Below are positions 37,061-46,535 of a stretch of DNA of 64,000 nt, piece by piece. How positions within the stretch are numbered: position 1 is the first letter of the stretch; each line of letters begins with the position of its first letter. Location of the stretch: contig NC_087066.1 in assembly GCF_963678635.1 (NCBI RefSeq), forward strand, positions 25,313,736 through 25,377,735, read 5' to 3'. The notes under the pieces were generated by a model that saw nothing but the letters and a program-made list of their open reading frames with translations, was not told the origin of the DNA and ran no database searches. The position numbers and the translations under genes were made by a program. The stretch comes from Symsagittifera roscoffensis. Lineage: Eukaryota > Xenacoelomorpha > Acoela > Convolutidae.

Positions 37061-37614
37061 AGAGGCGGTTGCTCCTAGAGGCTGTAGTCATCACGATATC
37101 TGAGATCCGAAAGAAAGTTGTCAATATCGGCGAGAAAGTGTGTCTCATTAAGTTCACCTTTACAGGATGTTTCGGCCCTTATGCCAGTTTTTGTTGTGCT
37201 CAATATGGTTATTCAAAATCATCAAGAGCTTCTACCGAACCCTCACTTTGCTTCCCTAGATGCCGGTCTTGCCGTTCTGATGTTTCATTAGTTACTTTTG
37301 ATGGGTCTCTTTAACTGTTGTTGTGGTTTTTTGGTATTTATTACCAATTAGGTATTTCATTACCAAAGGTCAAAACGCCTCACCTACAACCCTCTGTACT
37401 GCGCCTCTCGCCGTTCTAGTATGCCCTCGATGTTTTTCCTCTTCTGTTCTTGCCTTCTTAATCTCCGTTCTTAGAAGTTTTTGTCTGAAAACTGTATACC
37501 GCTTGGTCCAAAAACACCGCTTTTTCCGGTACCCTGAACCTCAAAAAATTAATTATAAGGTCGTTTTCTTGACAAACTCTCCGAAATTACATTGGTGGCA
37601 GTTTGTGAGTGCAT

Positions 37615-37905
37615 GTTGTTGGTGCAAATCTACAATTGTCGGCCAGACGGTGCGACAGTTCACCACAAAGGTTGAGGAACACCGAAAAGAGGAAACACCA
37701 GTTTTTCAGCATATAACGCAGTGTGGTAGTAAGTGATAGTGGTAAATCGAAGTTTAATTGGAAGATAATCGACCAGGCGCTCAGCAGCATTAAATTACTT
37801 TCATGAGAGACACTGCATATTAGGAAAGAGAGGCCGGCAATCAATACGCGCGACAATTTTAGAAGAAGAGAGCTGATACTGAGGCTTTAGTTACAGAATC
37901 GAAAG
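37615..37905 (+). pseudogene. Penelope-like GIY-YIG C-terminal fragment, plus strand
   Basis: Translation gives VGQTVRQFTTKVEEHRKEE and HITQCG. After a stop come remnants of the element's C-terminus (WKIIDQALSS, RKERPAINTRD, RRELILRL). It is a second degraded copy, opposite in orientation to the neighbouring element. A TGCGAAAACGTTTG stretch at about 38187-38200 resembles the 3' pseudo-LTR of the element at 42261-46180, so the 3' end of this copy probably extends to about 38200. Confidence 0.7.
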
Positions 37906-38574
37906 AATTGGGCTGAAACAAAAAGTACTGATACAACTTATATGTTAGCATCACATTAGCAACAATACAAACCGTTGAAAAAAGGTTGAAAGCTCCAAAA
38001 AATTGTTGCTAAAATTATAAATTGTTACGTAATAGTTGTTACATAACTTCAATAATAATTGAGAATTTGTGATTGGTTAAACTTAAGTTATGAAATAATG
38101 ACGTGTATTTTACTTTTTATGATCTCTGATCATTTTGTACAGATGAGTTAGGATTTTTTTTTAAAATCTGAAGATGCAAAAAAAATGTGCGAAAACGTTT
38201 GTTTACACTCACAATTTTAACTAATTCTCAAACTAATTAAACAACTAACCTGAAATTTTGATTCAATAATTTACAGCATTTTGAGAATGCGTTAAAATTG
38301 TAATTTCAAACGAACGTTTCACGCACTCTTGTAAAGTAAGTGAAGTGTTCTTTGTTCTTTAAATGATCCTTTAAGAAAACTGCAAATAAAACGGGCCCTT
38401 CCGTCATGCGACGGTACGTACACAGGTTGGATAGGGCCTTACCAACGCTATATAAACACATCGGCAAAATTTTATGAATAAATCAAGTTGATATTAATGC
38501 ATCAAGAGAATTGTCAATTAAAATCTACCCCCCTTTTTTATAGCACAGATAGAATTGTCTATGTTGGATGTATT
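37906..38574. other. Decayed retroelement 3' end and spacer
   Basis: No coding signal. The first half probably includes the 3' pseudo-LTR-like part of the plus-strand Penelope-like fragment. A short G/C-rich patch (about 38390-38450) with GGTACGTACACAGG is unassigned. Confidence 0.4.
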
Positions 38575-41343
38575 TTAAAGATTTTTGCACCCCCTAAGGC
38601 AGAGGATTGCACTCCTCAGAAGTGCAAAACTTATTTTTTTTCTTGTAAAGTTTATTGTGTCCGAGTATGATTCGTTCCGTTTCTCGCTTAGTTTCTCTGC
38701 TAGTTTCTGGATGGTTTTTGTAGAGTCTGGTGCTGCTCCTCCGGTACACGCAAAAATTAGTTGAACAAAGCTGCTGTGTTTCACATCCAGATTTCATTTT
38801 TGGTATTTTAATAGTTTGACACTCTCATGATATTTGTTGGCGTCAGATATAGTTTTGGGGCAGGATTTAGCATGAGGGTTGAAATTTTTTGCATCGAAAA
38901 AGGTTCGGCTGAATCGGTCTCCCCAGAGTCCATTTGCCTTGATGTTAAGTCGAGCGTCATCTTCAGTAGTGGTTGTTTTATTGTGAAAGCTTTCGCCTTT
39001 CAACGATTGAAGTTTCGGTTCTTTTTCAACATCATGGCATACTTCGTCCAGTGGTGTCGCAAAGGTATCGCGAATTTTATTGTGTCTTTGGTGAGTATAG
39101 AGAGTGGGTCAGTGTGAACAAATGTCTACATGGGCATGTAAGTGGGGTTTTTGGTGGTTACCATCCATATCTCAGATGTAATCCTTATTTAAACTCTGAC
39201 TTGTTGAGGGAAAAATTGTATTTTTAAGTGTAGCACGCTTAGCCAATTCGATGCTCCTTTCTGTGACGCTAAATTTATTGTCATTTTTTTTTCTGATGAG
39301 CAATTTTCCATAATTTTAGCCTTTTTTTGAGATTGTGATGTTCTGTCTCTCAGTTTTGATGTTTCTATTTATCAGAGATTGTTCCGTTTCAGCTATTTCT
39401 GGATTACTGTTTTCTAACGGATCACAAATGGCTTGTGACCACTTATAATTTCTGGAAAAGCTCGTGTTACTGAGGAGGCTAATCCTCCCATTCTTAGTGG
39501 TAGTGCCAAAAAGATGCGATCTTCATCGGTTATATGGTTTTTACCAGTAATACTGGTATCTGCTGATTTACGTTTTTCTCAATTTCATCCAATTTCTCAA
39601 ATGCTTCCGGAGTTGTTCTGGTTAAAAAGCTAAATTTTTTTTGATTTTTCTTTGTGTAGCAGGAGTACGCATTTTGTGGTGATGTTTTAGCTATTTTGGA
39701 AAGCTTTTCATTTAGGGTAGCTGTCTTTTCAATTTCGCTTTCCATGTATTTATCACCTGCTGATGGTGTTCCTATAACCGATCCAAGGACTCTATAACCG
39801 TCTACCCTTGTAATATTTGTGCCTTCGAATAGTTTTATGGCGCTGTAAGACGGTTTTCTTTCACGATGAGTTGACAATTAGAAGGCTTCGCATTGCATCC
39901 GAAAGCCTTTCCGTGCACAACCAGGTTGTCCAGTATTGCGCCGAGACTCTAAAGATCACTTGCAGCGCTTCAATCATCTGCGTACCATTCTTGGGTGACA
40001 CTTGGATTTTGCAGGAGCTTAATCAGTGGGATAATCCCAACTCCGTACATACCCATTGCGAGGGGATCACCTTGCATTGTGCCTTCGGTAGATGTCAACA
40101 CGGTGTTAGTGACATAAAGACTTGAGGGATGTTTATATGAGTTGGCCAGCGCATGATGTAGTGCCGGACAAGTGATTTCTACATTTTTTAGAGCAAATTC
40201 TCTATTGAGCGAGTTGAAGGCATTTTCTGCATCAATAAATAGTATGGCGTCCGTTTCCGGTTTCATAAACTTGTTCCTCAAGCTGTGGATAGCATATTCG
40301 GTTCCACACTTTTGGCCTAAGCATAGTTGGAAATTTTTTCCGATATTTATAAGGTCTGATTTTATACATTGTTGATTGTTTTGCCAATTATTCTTTTCAG
40401 AACTTCGCCTATACCAATGGGCCGTACCCCTGGATTTTTGTCCAGAGGTATCAGGCCAGACGAACTTTACACCGTTGGGTTTTCAAGGAAGGCAACTTTA
40501 CTTGCTATTGTATAGGATAAATTAGCCATTGATTGCAAAGCTCAATGGATGTCTTGTTGAAGTGAGTTAATATACTTCTCCATTCGCAGGGACCGTGGCT
40601 TCCATGCGTTTTCAGGGTTGATTTTCAAATGTCTAGGCATTTATTTAATCAAAAATAGAGGGGTGGTATGGCATTGTGTCTTCACTTACTTCGGTTATAT
40701 AGTCTTCGCTGTTTTGGCCGGAGGGTCTTTTTTCTCAGGATACTAAGGATACTTTTGTTTTCTTGTCTGAAAGGCAGCCAATGGCGGCAGAAAGTTTGCC
40801 TGTACTCATTAGTTTATTTAATTGCTAAACTTCCTCGTTTACTTCGGACTTTTTCTGTTTTGGATGTCTAATTTGGAGAGCTTTCGCTTCAGTGAATTGT
40901 GGGAGAATTATTGCTGCTTTCATTGCGACGTAAGAATTTGTTGTTTCGTCTACTAATGACAACAGCTGCTGGTTCAGTAATTCTATGAATTGGATACCGG
41001 GCTTGTTCTTGCTTCGAATTCTGAAGCGCGATTTCCAGTTAATGACCTTTTTATATATGTCATATATTTTATTTTCAAGTTCTTGGTCGATAAGTTTCCA
41101 GGGGTCAAAGAGGGCTGTAGTGATTGCTGGGGGCGATGGATAAGATTGTGTTGCATTGGGCAGTACGTTTGTTTCACGTGTTGTCGGTGATGTTTTTTTT
41201 TTAGTTGTGATAGGGGTTTTGCTTATTGGTCTGTTAATGGAGCATTGCAAAGTTCTCGGGGGCGCATTGTATGCAGGAGAACCCATCGTAGTAAATTTTG
41301 CTGCTCTGTAGCCCGCTACATGAGACATGGATGCAAATGACAC
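38575..41343 (-). pseudogene. LINE-like reverse transcriptase element, frame-broken
   Basis: Reading downward on the minus strand: 41343-40825 is an N-terminal region of 172 aa, basic then ending EVNEEV. 40281-39970 is the RT core with FIDAENAFNSLNRE (motif A, Asp-x4-Phe type), EGTMQGDPLAMGMY (motif B) and YADD (motif C). 39877-39530 covers the thumb region (VDGYRVLGSVIGTPSAGDKY, FSFLTRTTPEAF). 39003-38794 and 38784-38575 are C-terminal blocks (KANGLWGDRF...HAKSCP and FACTGGAAPD...ALLRSAILCLRGC). Frameshifts and stops separate every block, including right after YADD, so no functional protein is made. The last part (38575-39500) lies outside the 7-kb duplication. Confidence 0.8.
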
Positions 41344-42247
41344 ATCATATGCCTCCTTTTCGGAGGTGGCGTTTGCAAATACGGCAGTGCGTTTGATCGG
41401 CCATAATTTGGCAGCGAGGAGGATAAATCTATGGTCAATATAAACAAGTTAGCTGAGCGAGCAATAAACTAAAAAATTTTATTACCATAAAATTAAAAAT
41501 GTATACCATTTTTACAAAACATATTAGCACTAAAACTAACATTAAGATTGGGGGAATTAATTCGGATTCTTGAGTGGTAAAATGTTTTAATAAGGCGAAA
41601 CAAAGAGTTATTAGAAGCATCAAACTTTCTGTTTATGAAGTGATTATTTGCAGAGAGGAGGGTTTTGGGGATAATTAGCGCATTTGTGTTTATTTTATGA
41701 GTTATCAAATTTATCAAAAATTCTCCAATCATTTGCAAAGTCTGAAACCGTAGATCAGTTATCATTAAATCCGGCTACTATAGTAACACAATTCAGTTTC
41801 TGCGAGGGGTAGCGCGAGACAGTAGTGGCCAGGTCGGCTAGCCTTGTACGAGTGAACCGTGGCACCGGCATCTTTGGGGCTGCAGTACTTGGTCCTTGAG
41901 GTTCCTATTACCACTTTCCTGCTCCACTTGGGTAGCCACTTCGGCCTGTACTTCGGCACGGACATTCACTAAACAAGGTACAAAAGAGGCAAAACAAGAG
42001 AAAGAATAGATTGTACTATGGATTGTAGAGAAATGGACTTAAAGAACGAATAACAAAAAAGAAATGATAGCAATTACAACCTGTCTTTTCACGAGTGGAG
42101 ATTCCGGCGGAGATGTCCGGATAGAGGGGGAGTATCGCGGCTTGATGAGCTTGTCTCTAAAATCCCGTACCGGGCCTTCTTCTCACAAGCGTATGAGCGT
42201 ATGATATCACATGAAACTATTTAATAAGTTTATCACAACAATTAGGC
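41344..42247. other. Spacer between the two retroelements, copy 1
   Basis: Probably includes the 5' end of the minus-strand RT element. A minus-strand frame at 41965-41765 (PKYRPKWLPKW..., basic and Tyr-rich) has balanced composition but no recognised domain. It may be a 5' fragment of the same element. The identical region in copy 2 is 48350-49253. Confidence 0.4.
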
Positions 42248-42260
42248 TAACCTATGGTAA
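42248..42260 (+). repeat. Target-site duplication, 5' side of the Penelope-like element
   Basis: TAACCTATGGTAA here and again at 46181-46193 immediately flank the element. The 13-bp length is within the variable range expected for Penelope-like insertions. Copy 2 equivalents are 49254-49266 and 53187-53199. Confidence 0.8.
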
Positions 42261-42297
42261 AAAACGGCAATTGGGAGAGTTTTAAACAACATTTGCC

Positions 42298-42610
42298 TGC
42301 TGTTTCGGTTTTCTAATTAAAACGTACATGTCTAAATCGAAATTTTGACTCTGAAACTTCCAGACAAATTAATTTTAAAAAGGTTAATTAATTTTAGAGG
42401 TTAAAAGTATTTTAATCTTAATAGTAATTTAGAGGTCAACTTTGATTGGCTAATTTTTTATCATGATAGTTTAGAACCAAATTGTATGTAAATTATTGTA
42501 AATAACATTTGTAAATTGATGTTTTATCGTCATTTAGATTAGTTTATTGTAAAAGCCCTGACGTTGCACATAGTTGCGAAAACGTTTGAAATTTATTTTT
42601 AGCAAAAATT
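42298..42610 (+). repeat. 5' pseudo-LTR of the Penelope-like element
   Basis: It aligns with 45884-46175 over about 300 bp. Shared landmarks are TCTTAATAGTAAT(T/C)TAGAGGTCAACT, GATTGGCTAATTTTTT, TAGAACCAAATTGTATGT, ATTAGTTTATTGTAAAA and CACATAGTTGCGAAAACGTTTGAAAT. The two copies differ by roughly 5-10 percent, so they were not homogenised recently. A copy lies at 49304-49616. Confidence 0.85.
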
Positions 42611-42785
42611 TTCTCAATTTTACTTGTAAATTCGTTATAAACCAAAAATCGAACAGCTTAAAATTCCAACTGTTTTCCCATTAAAGGGCCAGTATGAATA
42701 TTTTTAATGATTTTCATCCAAGTATAGGGAATTTTTATAGTGTTTTTTTTTATCGATCCGTAAAATATGGCCAATTTTCTTTTAA

Positions 42786-43544
42786 GTTACCGAAAGGTTT
42801 CATATTGTAGCAGCTAGTTCCCTGTTCCACAGCATCAACACCCTTAACACATGTGAGAAAAAGCAATACGAGAGCCTTGTTACGGCAATTTCTGGTTTTT
42901 CCCTTAATAACAACTTGCCGAACCAAAGAAAGAACCTCCGACGATTACTGGAAGACAGTCCACTGAAGGAGAAAAAAGTGGTTGTGTGGCACGACGTGGT
43001 GAACAACACCATTAGCAGCCACAGAAAAAAAAACTATCGCCCAGTCGGTGTCGAGGAACTGACAAAATATTTGAAGTCGAAGAAGCAGCAGATTTTGGCG
43101 ATCGTTTATTGCAGAAGGGAAGGAACGCCCGACTTGTTTAGTCAGCTTCTCGGCACAGGAGTGCTCATTATTCCAGCTTTAAAAAGGCTACTCTCCAAGA
43201 GCAAGCAAAACGACCCGGGGCAGCTCAAGGAAAATTTGAAGCTGCACCAGAGTGCTGAGTTGGAGTTGAAATCTCTGCGGTTGGTAGTGGCACACAAAGA
43301 AAGTCTGTCAGCGCTGATTGAGTTAGACTATTTAAAATTCTTTAAAAAAGTTCAAGTGTCTGTACGTAGACTGAAGTTTCTGAGAAAATGTCTGAAAAAC
43401 GATATAATACCGGAATTTTTCAAATTTAGGGTCCCCGAGAACGGTTTTTTTTCGGACCAAGCTGTGCATAATTTTCAATTTAAACTACTAAGGACTGAAA
43501 CTTCTAGGTCAAAAGAGGATAGGAAAATTACGAGGAGATGCTAA
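42786..43544 (+). CDS. First ORF of the Penelope-like element, uncharacterised (about 250 codons open)
   Basis: The frame is open from 42786 to TAG-type termination after ITRRC at 43544. No convincing ATG exists near the start, so the first exon or start codon is unclear. The protein is basic (many Lys and Arg). It contains EKKVVVWHDVVNNTISSH, then VEELTKYLKSKKQQILAIVY and CRREGTPDLFSQLLGTGVLI, and a C-terminal FRVPENGFFSDQAV block. The C-terminal block recurs on the minus strand at about 37550-37490, immediately before that element's N-terminal block, so the ORF belongs to the element rather than being host sequence. I recognise no catalytic motif. It is the only long unbroken coding stretch of the element apart from the PHD-RT segment. 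Confidence 0.6.
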   Translation, partial: VTERFHIVAASSLFHSINTLNTCEKKQYESLVTAISGFSLNNNLPNQRKNLRRLLEDSPLKEKKVVVWHDVVNNTISSHRKKNYRPVGVEELTKYLKSKKQQILAIVYCRREGTPDLFSQLLGTGVLIIPALKRLLSKSKQNDPGQLKENLKLHQSAELELKSLRLVVAHKESLSALIELDYLKFFKKVQVSVRRLKFLRKCLKNDIIPEFFKFRVPENGFFSDQAVHNFQFKLLRTETSRSKEDRKITRRC

Positions 43545-43599
43545 TGAAAGCAAAATCACTGGTGCAAAAAAGAAATTGACGAACAGTGGTGGGCATCCA

Positions 43600-45840
43600 T
43601 TTTCCGCTTCGTGAGGCGTCAAGTTGAGGCAAGCTTAAAGACAACATCAAAAAACCATAGAAAAAGTTAGAAAAACTGTCCGAGAGACAAGATAAACTTC
43701 TTGGGGGAGAAATGAGCGATCAGTTAAGGTACTTGATAACATTGAACTACCTGGATGGGTATATGACGTGCTATCAATGGGCCCGATGCATCCCATTAGA
43801 GACAAATTTAACGAAACACACTTTTTGGCGGATATCAACTATTTCCTCTCACAATTGAAAAAATCAAAAAACATCTGGTGAAACGTTATTTGAAATAGAA
43901 GCCGCGGCAAAAGCATATGCAAAAAACGTAAGGCAAATCCCAAGAGACAAAGCCGTTGACAAAACGAGGAAATATCTCAAAGATAATGGGTTGCTGGCTG
44001 TGCCTTTTGAGAAGAAGGTTGGTTTTTGCATAATGAGGAAACAAACGTATGAATCAATTGGAATCCTTGTTGCAATCTGCTCAGTTTGCGAAAAAAGATG
44101 CAACCACTGATGAGGTTATACTGAAAATTGAGAAGGAACTTAACAAAGAATTACTAGCTATGAACAAAAGAAACGAGATAAGTGATCAGTTATATTCTAA
44201 GATGAGATCAACAGGGGGCAGCCCGCCCGTTTGTACGGTTTAGCTAAGGTACCCATGGATGAGACACCCCTACGACCAGTACTATCACTTCCAGGCAGCT
44301 CGTATGAGAATCTCAACAAAATGCTTGCAAAGTTTTTTGACAACATCGATGGAGCAAATATAGAAACCAATACTAAAGAGGCTAGAGAAACAATTGAAAA
44401 CATTGCTCCAAATCCGGATGAAACCATAATATCTCTTGATGTGAAAAGTTTCTACAGCAATGTTCCCCTGAAGGCGGCAGCTGAAATTGCTTTACAGAAG
44501 CTGTACAGCCAAGAGTCTCCTCCTGAAATTCAAAGAGCAACCTGAGAAAAGGCTTTTGAATATGGCGGTCAGCAAAAAATATTTCACGTGTATCGATTCA
44601 TGGTATGTACAAGTTGATGGTTTAACAATGGGCGCGTCCCTCAATGTAATTCTGGCAAACTTAAGGCTGAAAGAGTACACGTTTGCTCGAAGACAAGAAA
44701 TACCAGTGGGAACGGAGGTACAGCAAGTTAATGACAAAAACGGCTTGTGCCCATGTTGCAGCAGAAAAGTCACATATAGATCAAAGCTGGTTGAATGCGG
44801 GAGTTGCCGAAACTGGTATCATCTAAAATGCGGAAAAATATCCGATGGCGTATACGCATCAACAACCGAGATATTCTGGTACTGTGAAAGCTGCTGCCGA
44901 GCTAAGAACAAGGAGAAGGATACTCCCCAGGTGAAATTGTTCCTCAGGTGTGTGGATGACATTGTTAGAACAGTCGGTGGTGAGCCGAGTTGTCTTCTCG
45001 ATGCCGCCAATTCTCTTCATCCAAAATTGCAGTTCACTTTAGAGAAAACAATTTCCGAGGGTAATTTGCCGTTCCTGGATTTGAACATAAATGTATCGCA
45101 GGGTAGACGTGTAACTTGCAGTTGGTACCAAAAACCAACAAATACAGGGACTATACTGAATTATAGAAGCTGCGCCCCAACTCAGTATAAGCGTAGTGTT
45201 ATCCAGGGCACTGTACACAGGGTTTTTAGGAGTACATCCAGCTGGGAGCAATTTGATAAGGCTATGGAAACTAATAGGGCGCAATGGCTGACAAATCAGT
45301 ACCCTGAAAATCGGTCCGCAAAGTTGGCTTCAGACGCATTGTGCAAGATCATCGAGGGCAAGGGCAAGCTCCTGGATAGTGAGAGATGTTTGTTAGTTCA
45401 ATCACCAAAGGATGTGAAGCCCCCAATGCTAATGGTGCAGTATAGAGGTAAACAGGGCCAATATTTTGCTAACAGGTTACGAAAATTAACTAACGTTCAA
45501 ATGGTTTTCACCACAAGAAAACTAGAATCATGTTTACCATCACTGAAGTCAGCATTTTCTAATGACCTCAAGTCAAGAGTGGTTTATAAACTGTCCTGTA
45601 GTTGATGCACTTCCACCTATGTCGGACAAACTGTTCGACATTTGACCACTTGAATTGAGGAACATAAGAAAGCAGACTCACCGGTAGGCCTCCACATTCA
45701 GCAATGCCAACTTGAGGGAAATAGCGCAGTTCGTAGTTGGGAAATTATAGATAGGTCAAACAACCAAACGAAATTGCTAACTCTAGAGGCAAAACATCAG
45801 GAAGGAGAAACCGGGCTTGAACACGCGCGATGAGTTAAGG
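43600..45840 (+). pseudogene. Penelope-like RT / PHD finger / GIY-YIG protein, frame-broken (copy 1)
   Basis: Blocks in order: N-terminal KVLDNIELPGWV...MGPMHPIRDKF (from 43714); AKAYAKNVRQ...GFCIMRKQTY (about 43880-44050); a coiled Lys/Glu-rich stretch (44049-44230); LYGLAKVPMDETPLRPVLSL. RT motif A follows as SLDVKSFYSNVP (about 44434) and motif B as LTMGASLNVILANL (about 44620-44660). A PHD-type zinc finger occupies 44748-44896, then motif C as RCVDD (44946-44960). The thumb is PFLDLNINV...SWYQKPTNTGT, and the tail is GIY-YIG (VVYKLSCS...TYVGQTVRH). Frameshifts occur near 43878, 44055, 44225 and 44540. In-frame TGA stops occur at 45603 and about 45652, the second replacing the expected Arg codon (CGA to TGA). 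Motif C has Cys where Tyr is usual (YVDD). It is inactive as it stands; the longest intact frame is 44487-45605 (372 codons). Confidence 0.88.
44748..44896 (+). other. PHD-type zinc finger inserted between RT motifs B and C
   Basis: The translated spacing is CPCC-x15-CGSC-x4-WYHLKC-x16-WYCESC (gap lengths approximate). This gives the C4-H-C3 ligand set of a PHD finger with the typical Trp before the last Cys pair. It sits between ...LKEYTFARRQEIPV (after motif B) and the RCVDD catalytic loop. PHD fingers typically read histone H3 tails, so a role in choosing chromatin targets is a reasonable inference. The duplicate lies at 51754-51902. Confidence 0.8.
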
Positions 45841-45883
45841 AGCAGGGAGTTAACACTGAAAATTTAATCCGAAAATATATTTG

Positions 45884-46175
45884 GTTTTTTATTTAAAATG
45901 TTCATGTCCAAATCGAAATTATGACTCAAAAAATTCCAGACAAATTAATTTAATTATTTTTAGAAGTTAAAAGTATTTTAATCTTAATAGTAATCTAGAG
46001 GTCAACTGGGATTGGCTAATTTTTTGTGATGATGGTTTAGAACCAAATTGTATGTGAATTATTGTAAATAACATTTGTTAATTGATGTTTTATTGTCATT
46101 TAGATTAGTTTATTGTAAAAATCCTGACGATGCACATAGTTGCGAAAACGTTTGAAATTACTTTTTAGCAAAAAT
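45884..46175 (+). repeat. 3' pseudo-LTR of the Penelope-like element
   Basis: Direct repeat of 42298-42610 placed right after the coding region and just before the 3' target duplication. Duplicated at 52890-53181. Confidence 0.85.
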
Positions 46176-46193
46176 TTCTTTAACCTATGGTAA

Positions 46194-46458
46194 TTTAACA
46201 CGGAAAATTTCAATGCATCTAGAAAATGTTTGCATCGCCCTTGGTTTTTTTGTTTATCAATATTTGTAATTAATACGTTAAATTGTCCCTCATGATAAAC
46301 CTTATTCCATTAATATCTGACATACACTTGCCTGTTAGCAAATTATTTTATTTGGCAATTAAAGTGTTAATTTAGTTTTCTTTTTTTTTCTGTTTAGTCA
46401 GAAGGTTCTGCAGTATAAGGCGTTGTGAAGCTTGATTTTAGATTCATATGGCTCCAAA
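46194..46458 (+). other. Duplicated upstream region of SIRT4 (copy 1)
   Basis: Identical to 53200-53464, the sequence directly before the SIRT4 start codon. It includes a strong acceptor-like polypyrimidine tract ending in TTTAG (at 46397). If the SIRT4 promoter lies in this region, the duplicate carries it too; no core promoter motif is certain. Confidence 0.5.
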
Positions 46459-46491
46459 ATGTCCTTCACTCTCAAGTCAGTTTCAACCAAA
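46459..46491 (+). pseudogene. Truncated copy of SIRT4 coding exon 1 (first 11 codons)
   Basis: The first 33 bases of SIRT4 coding sequence ([11 protein letters not shown]) end at the duplication junction and are followed by filler and retroelement sequence. The fragment keeps the start codon and part of the presumed mitochondrial leader but no catalytic sequence. It confirms that the duplication breakpoint fell inside the gene. Confidence 0.85.
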
Positions 46492-46506
46492 AAAAAGATG
46501 CGAATC
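46492..46506. other. Junction filler of the 7-kb duplication (15 nt)
   Basis: AAAAAGATGCGAATC lies between the end of copy 1 and the start of copy 2 and matches neither flank. Its first 12 bases, AAAAAGATGCGA, occur exactly again at about 46514-46525, inside the start of copy 2. It therefore looks like a templated insertion. Confidence 0.8.
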
Positions 46507-46535
46507 TAGTGCCAAAAAGATGCGATCTTCATCGG

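Larger units (their letters stand above)
33845..37560 (-). mobile_element. Decayed Penelope-like element, minus strand, with internal insertion
   Basis: Reading the minus strand from 37555 downward gives the tail of the element's first ORF (VPE..F.DQAV at about 37550-37490). Next comes the N-terminal block with GPKHPV (about 37190-37130), a foreign stretch of about 1.7 kb, and the YAKSVKQTP...DKGVGFC block (35323-35129). Then come LYGLAKVHEE (about 34960), RT remnants (34778-34557) and the GIY-YIG tail (34171-33983, ending about 33850). The same block order occurs in the better preserved plus-strand element at 42261-46180, which supports the reading. The segment holding the PHD finger and RT motif C is missing. 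Frames are broken throughout. Confidence 0.75.
42261..46180 (+). mobile_element. Full-length Penelope-like element (copy 1), decayed
   Basis: 3920 bp bounded by a 13-bp target duplication. In order it contains a 5' pseudo-LTR, a first ORF, and an RT-PHD-GIY-YIG reading region broken by frameshifts and stops. A 3' pseudo-LTR about 310 bp long follows, directly repeated relative to the 5' one. Pseudo-LTRs and a C-terminal GIY-YIG nuclease are the defining traits of Penelope-like elements, which prime reverse transcription at nicked DNA. All parts lie on the plus strand. Relics on the minus strand at 33.8-37.6 kb show the same block order, so the family was active here more than once. Confidence 0.88.
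39501..46491 (+). repeat. 7-kb tandem duplication, copy 1
   Basis: The segment from TAGTGCCAAAAAGATGCGAT at 39501 to TTTCAACCAAA at 46491 recurs at 46507-53497 with an offset of exactly 7006 bases. Every stretch I compared was identical, including all frameshifts and stops. It contains most of a minus-strand LINE-like pseudogene, a full Penelope-like element and, at its right end, a copied SIRT4 5' region. Confidence 0.95.

Noticed and set aside
36652-37062. 136-codon hydrophobic plus-strand frame, possible membrane protein
   Set aside because: It overlaps minus-strand frames of similar quality in an insertion within a dead retroelement, and its hydrophobicity is what antisense of polar coding sequence often gives. 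Left unassigned.
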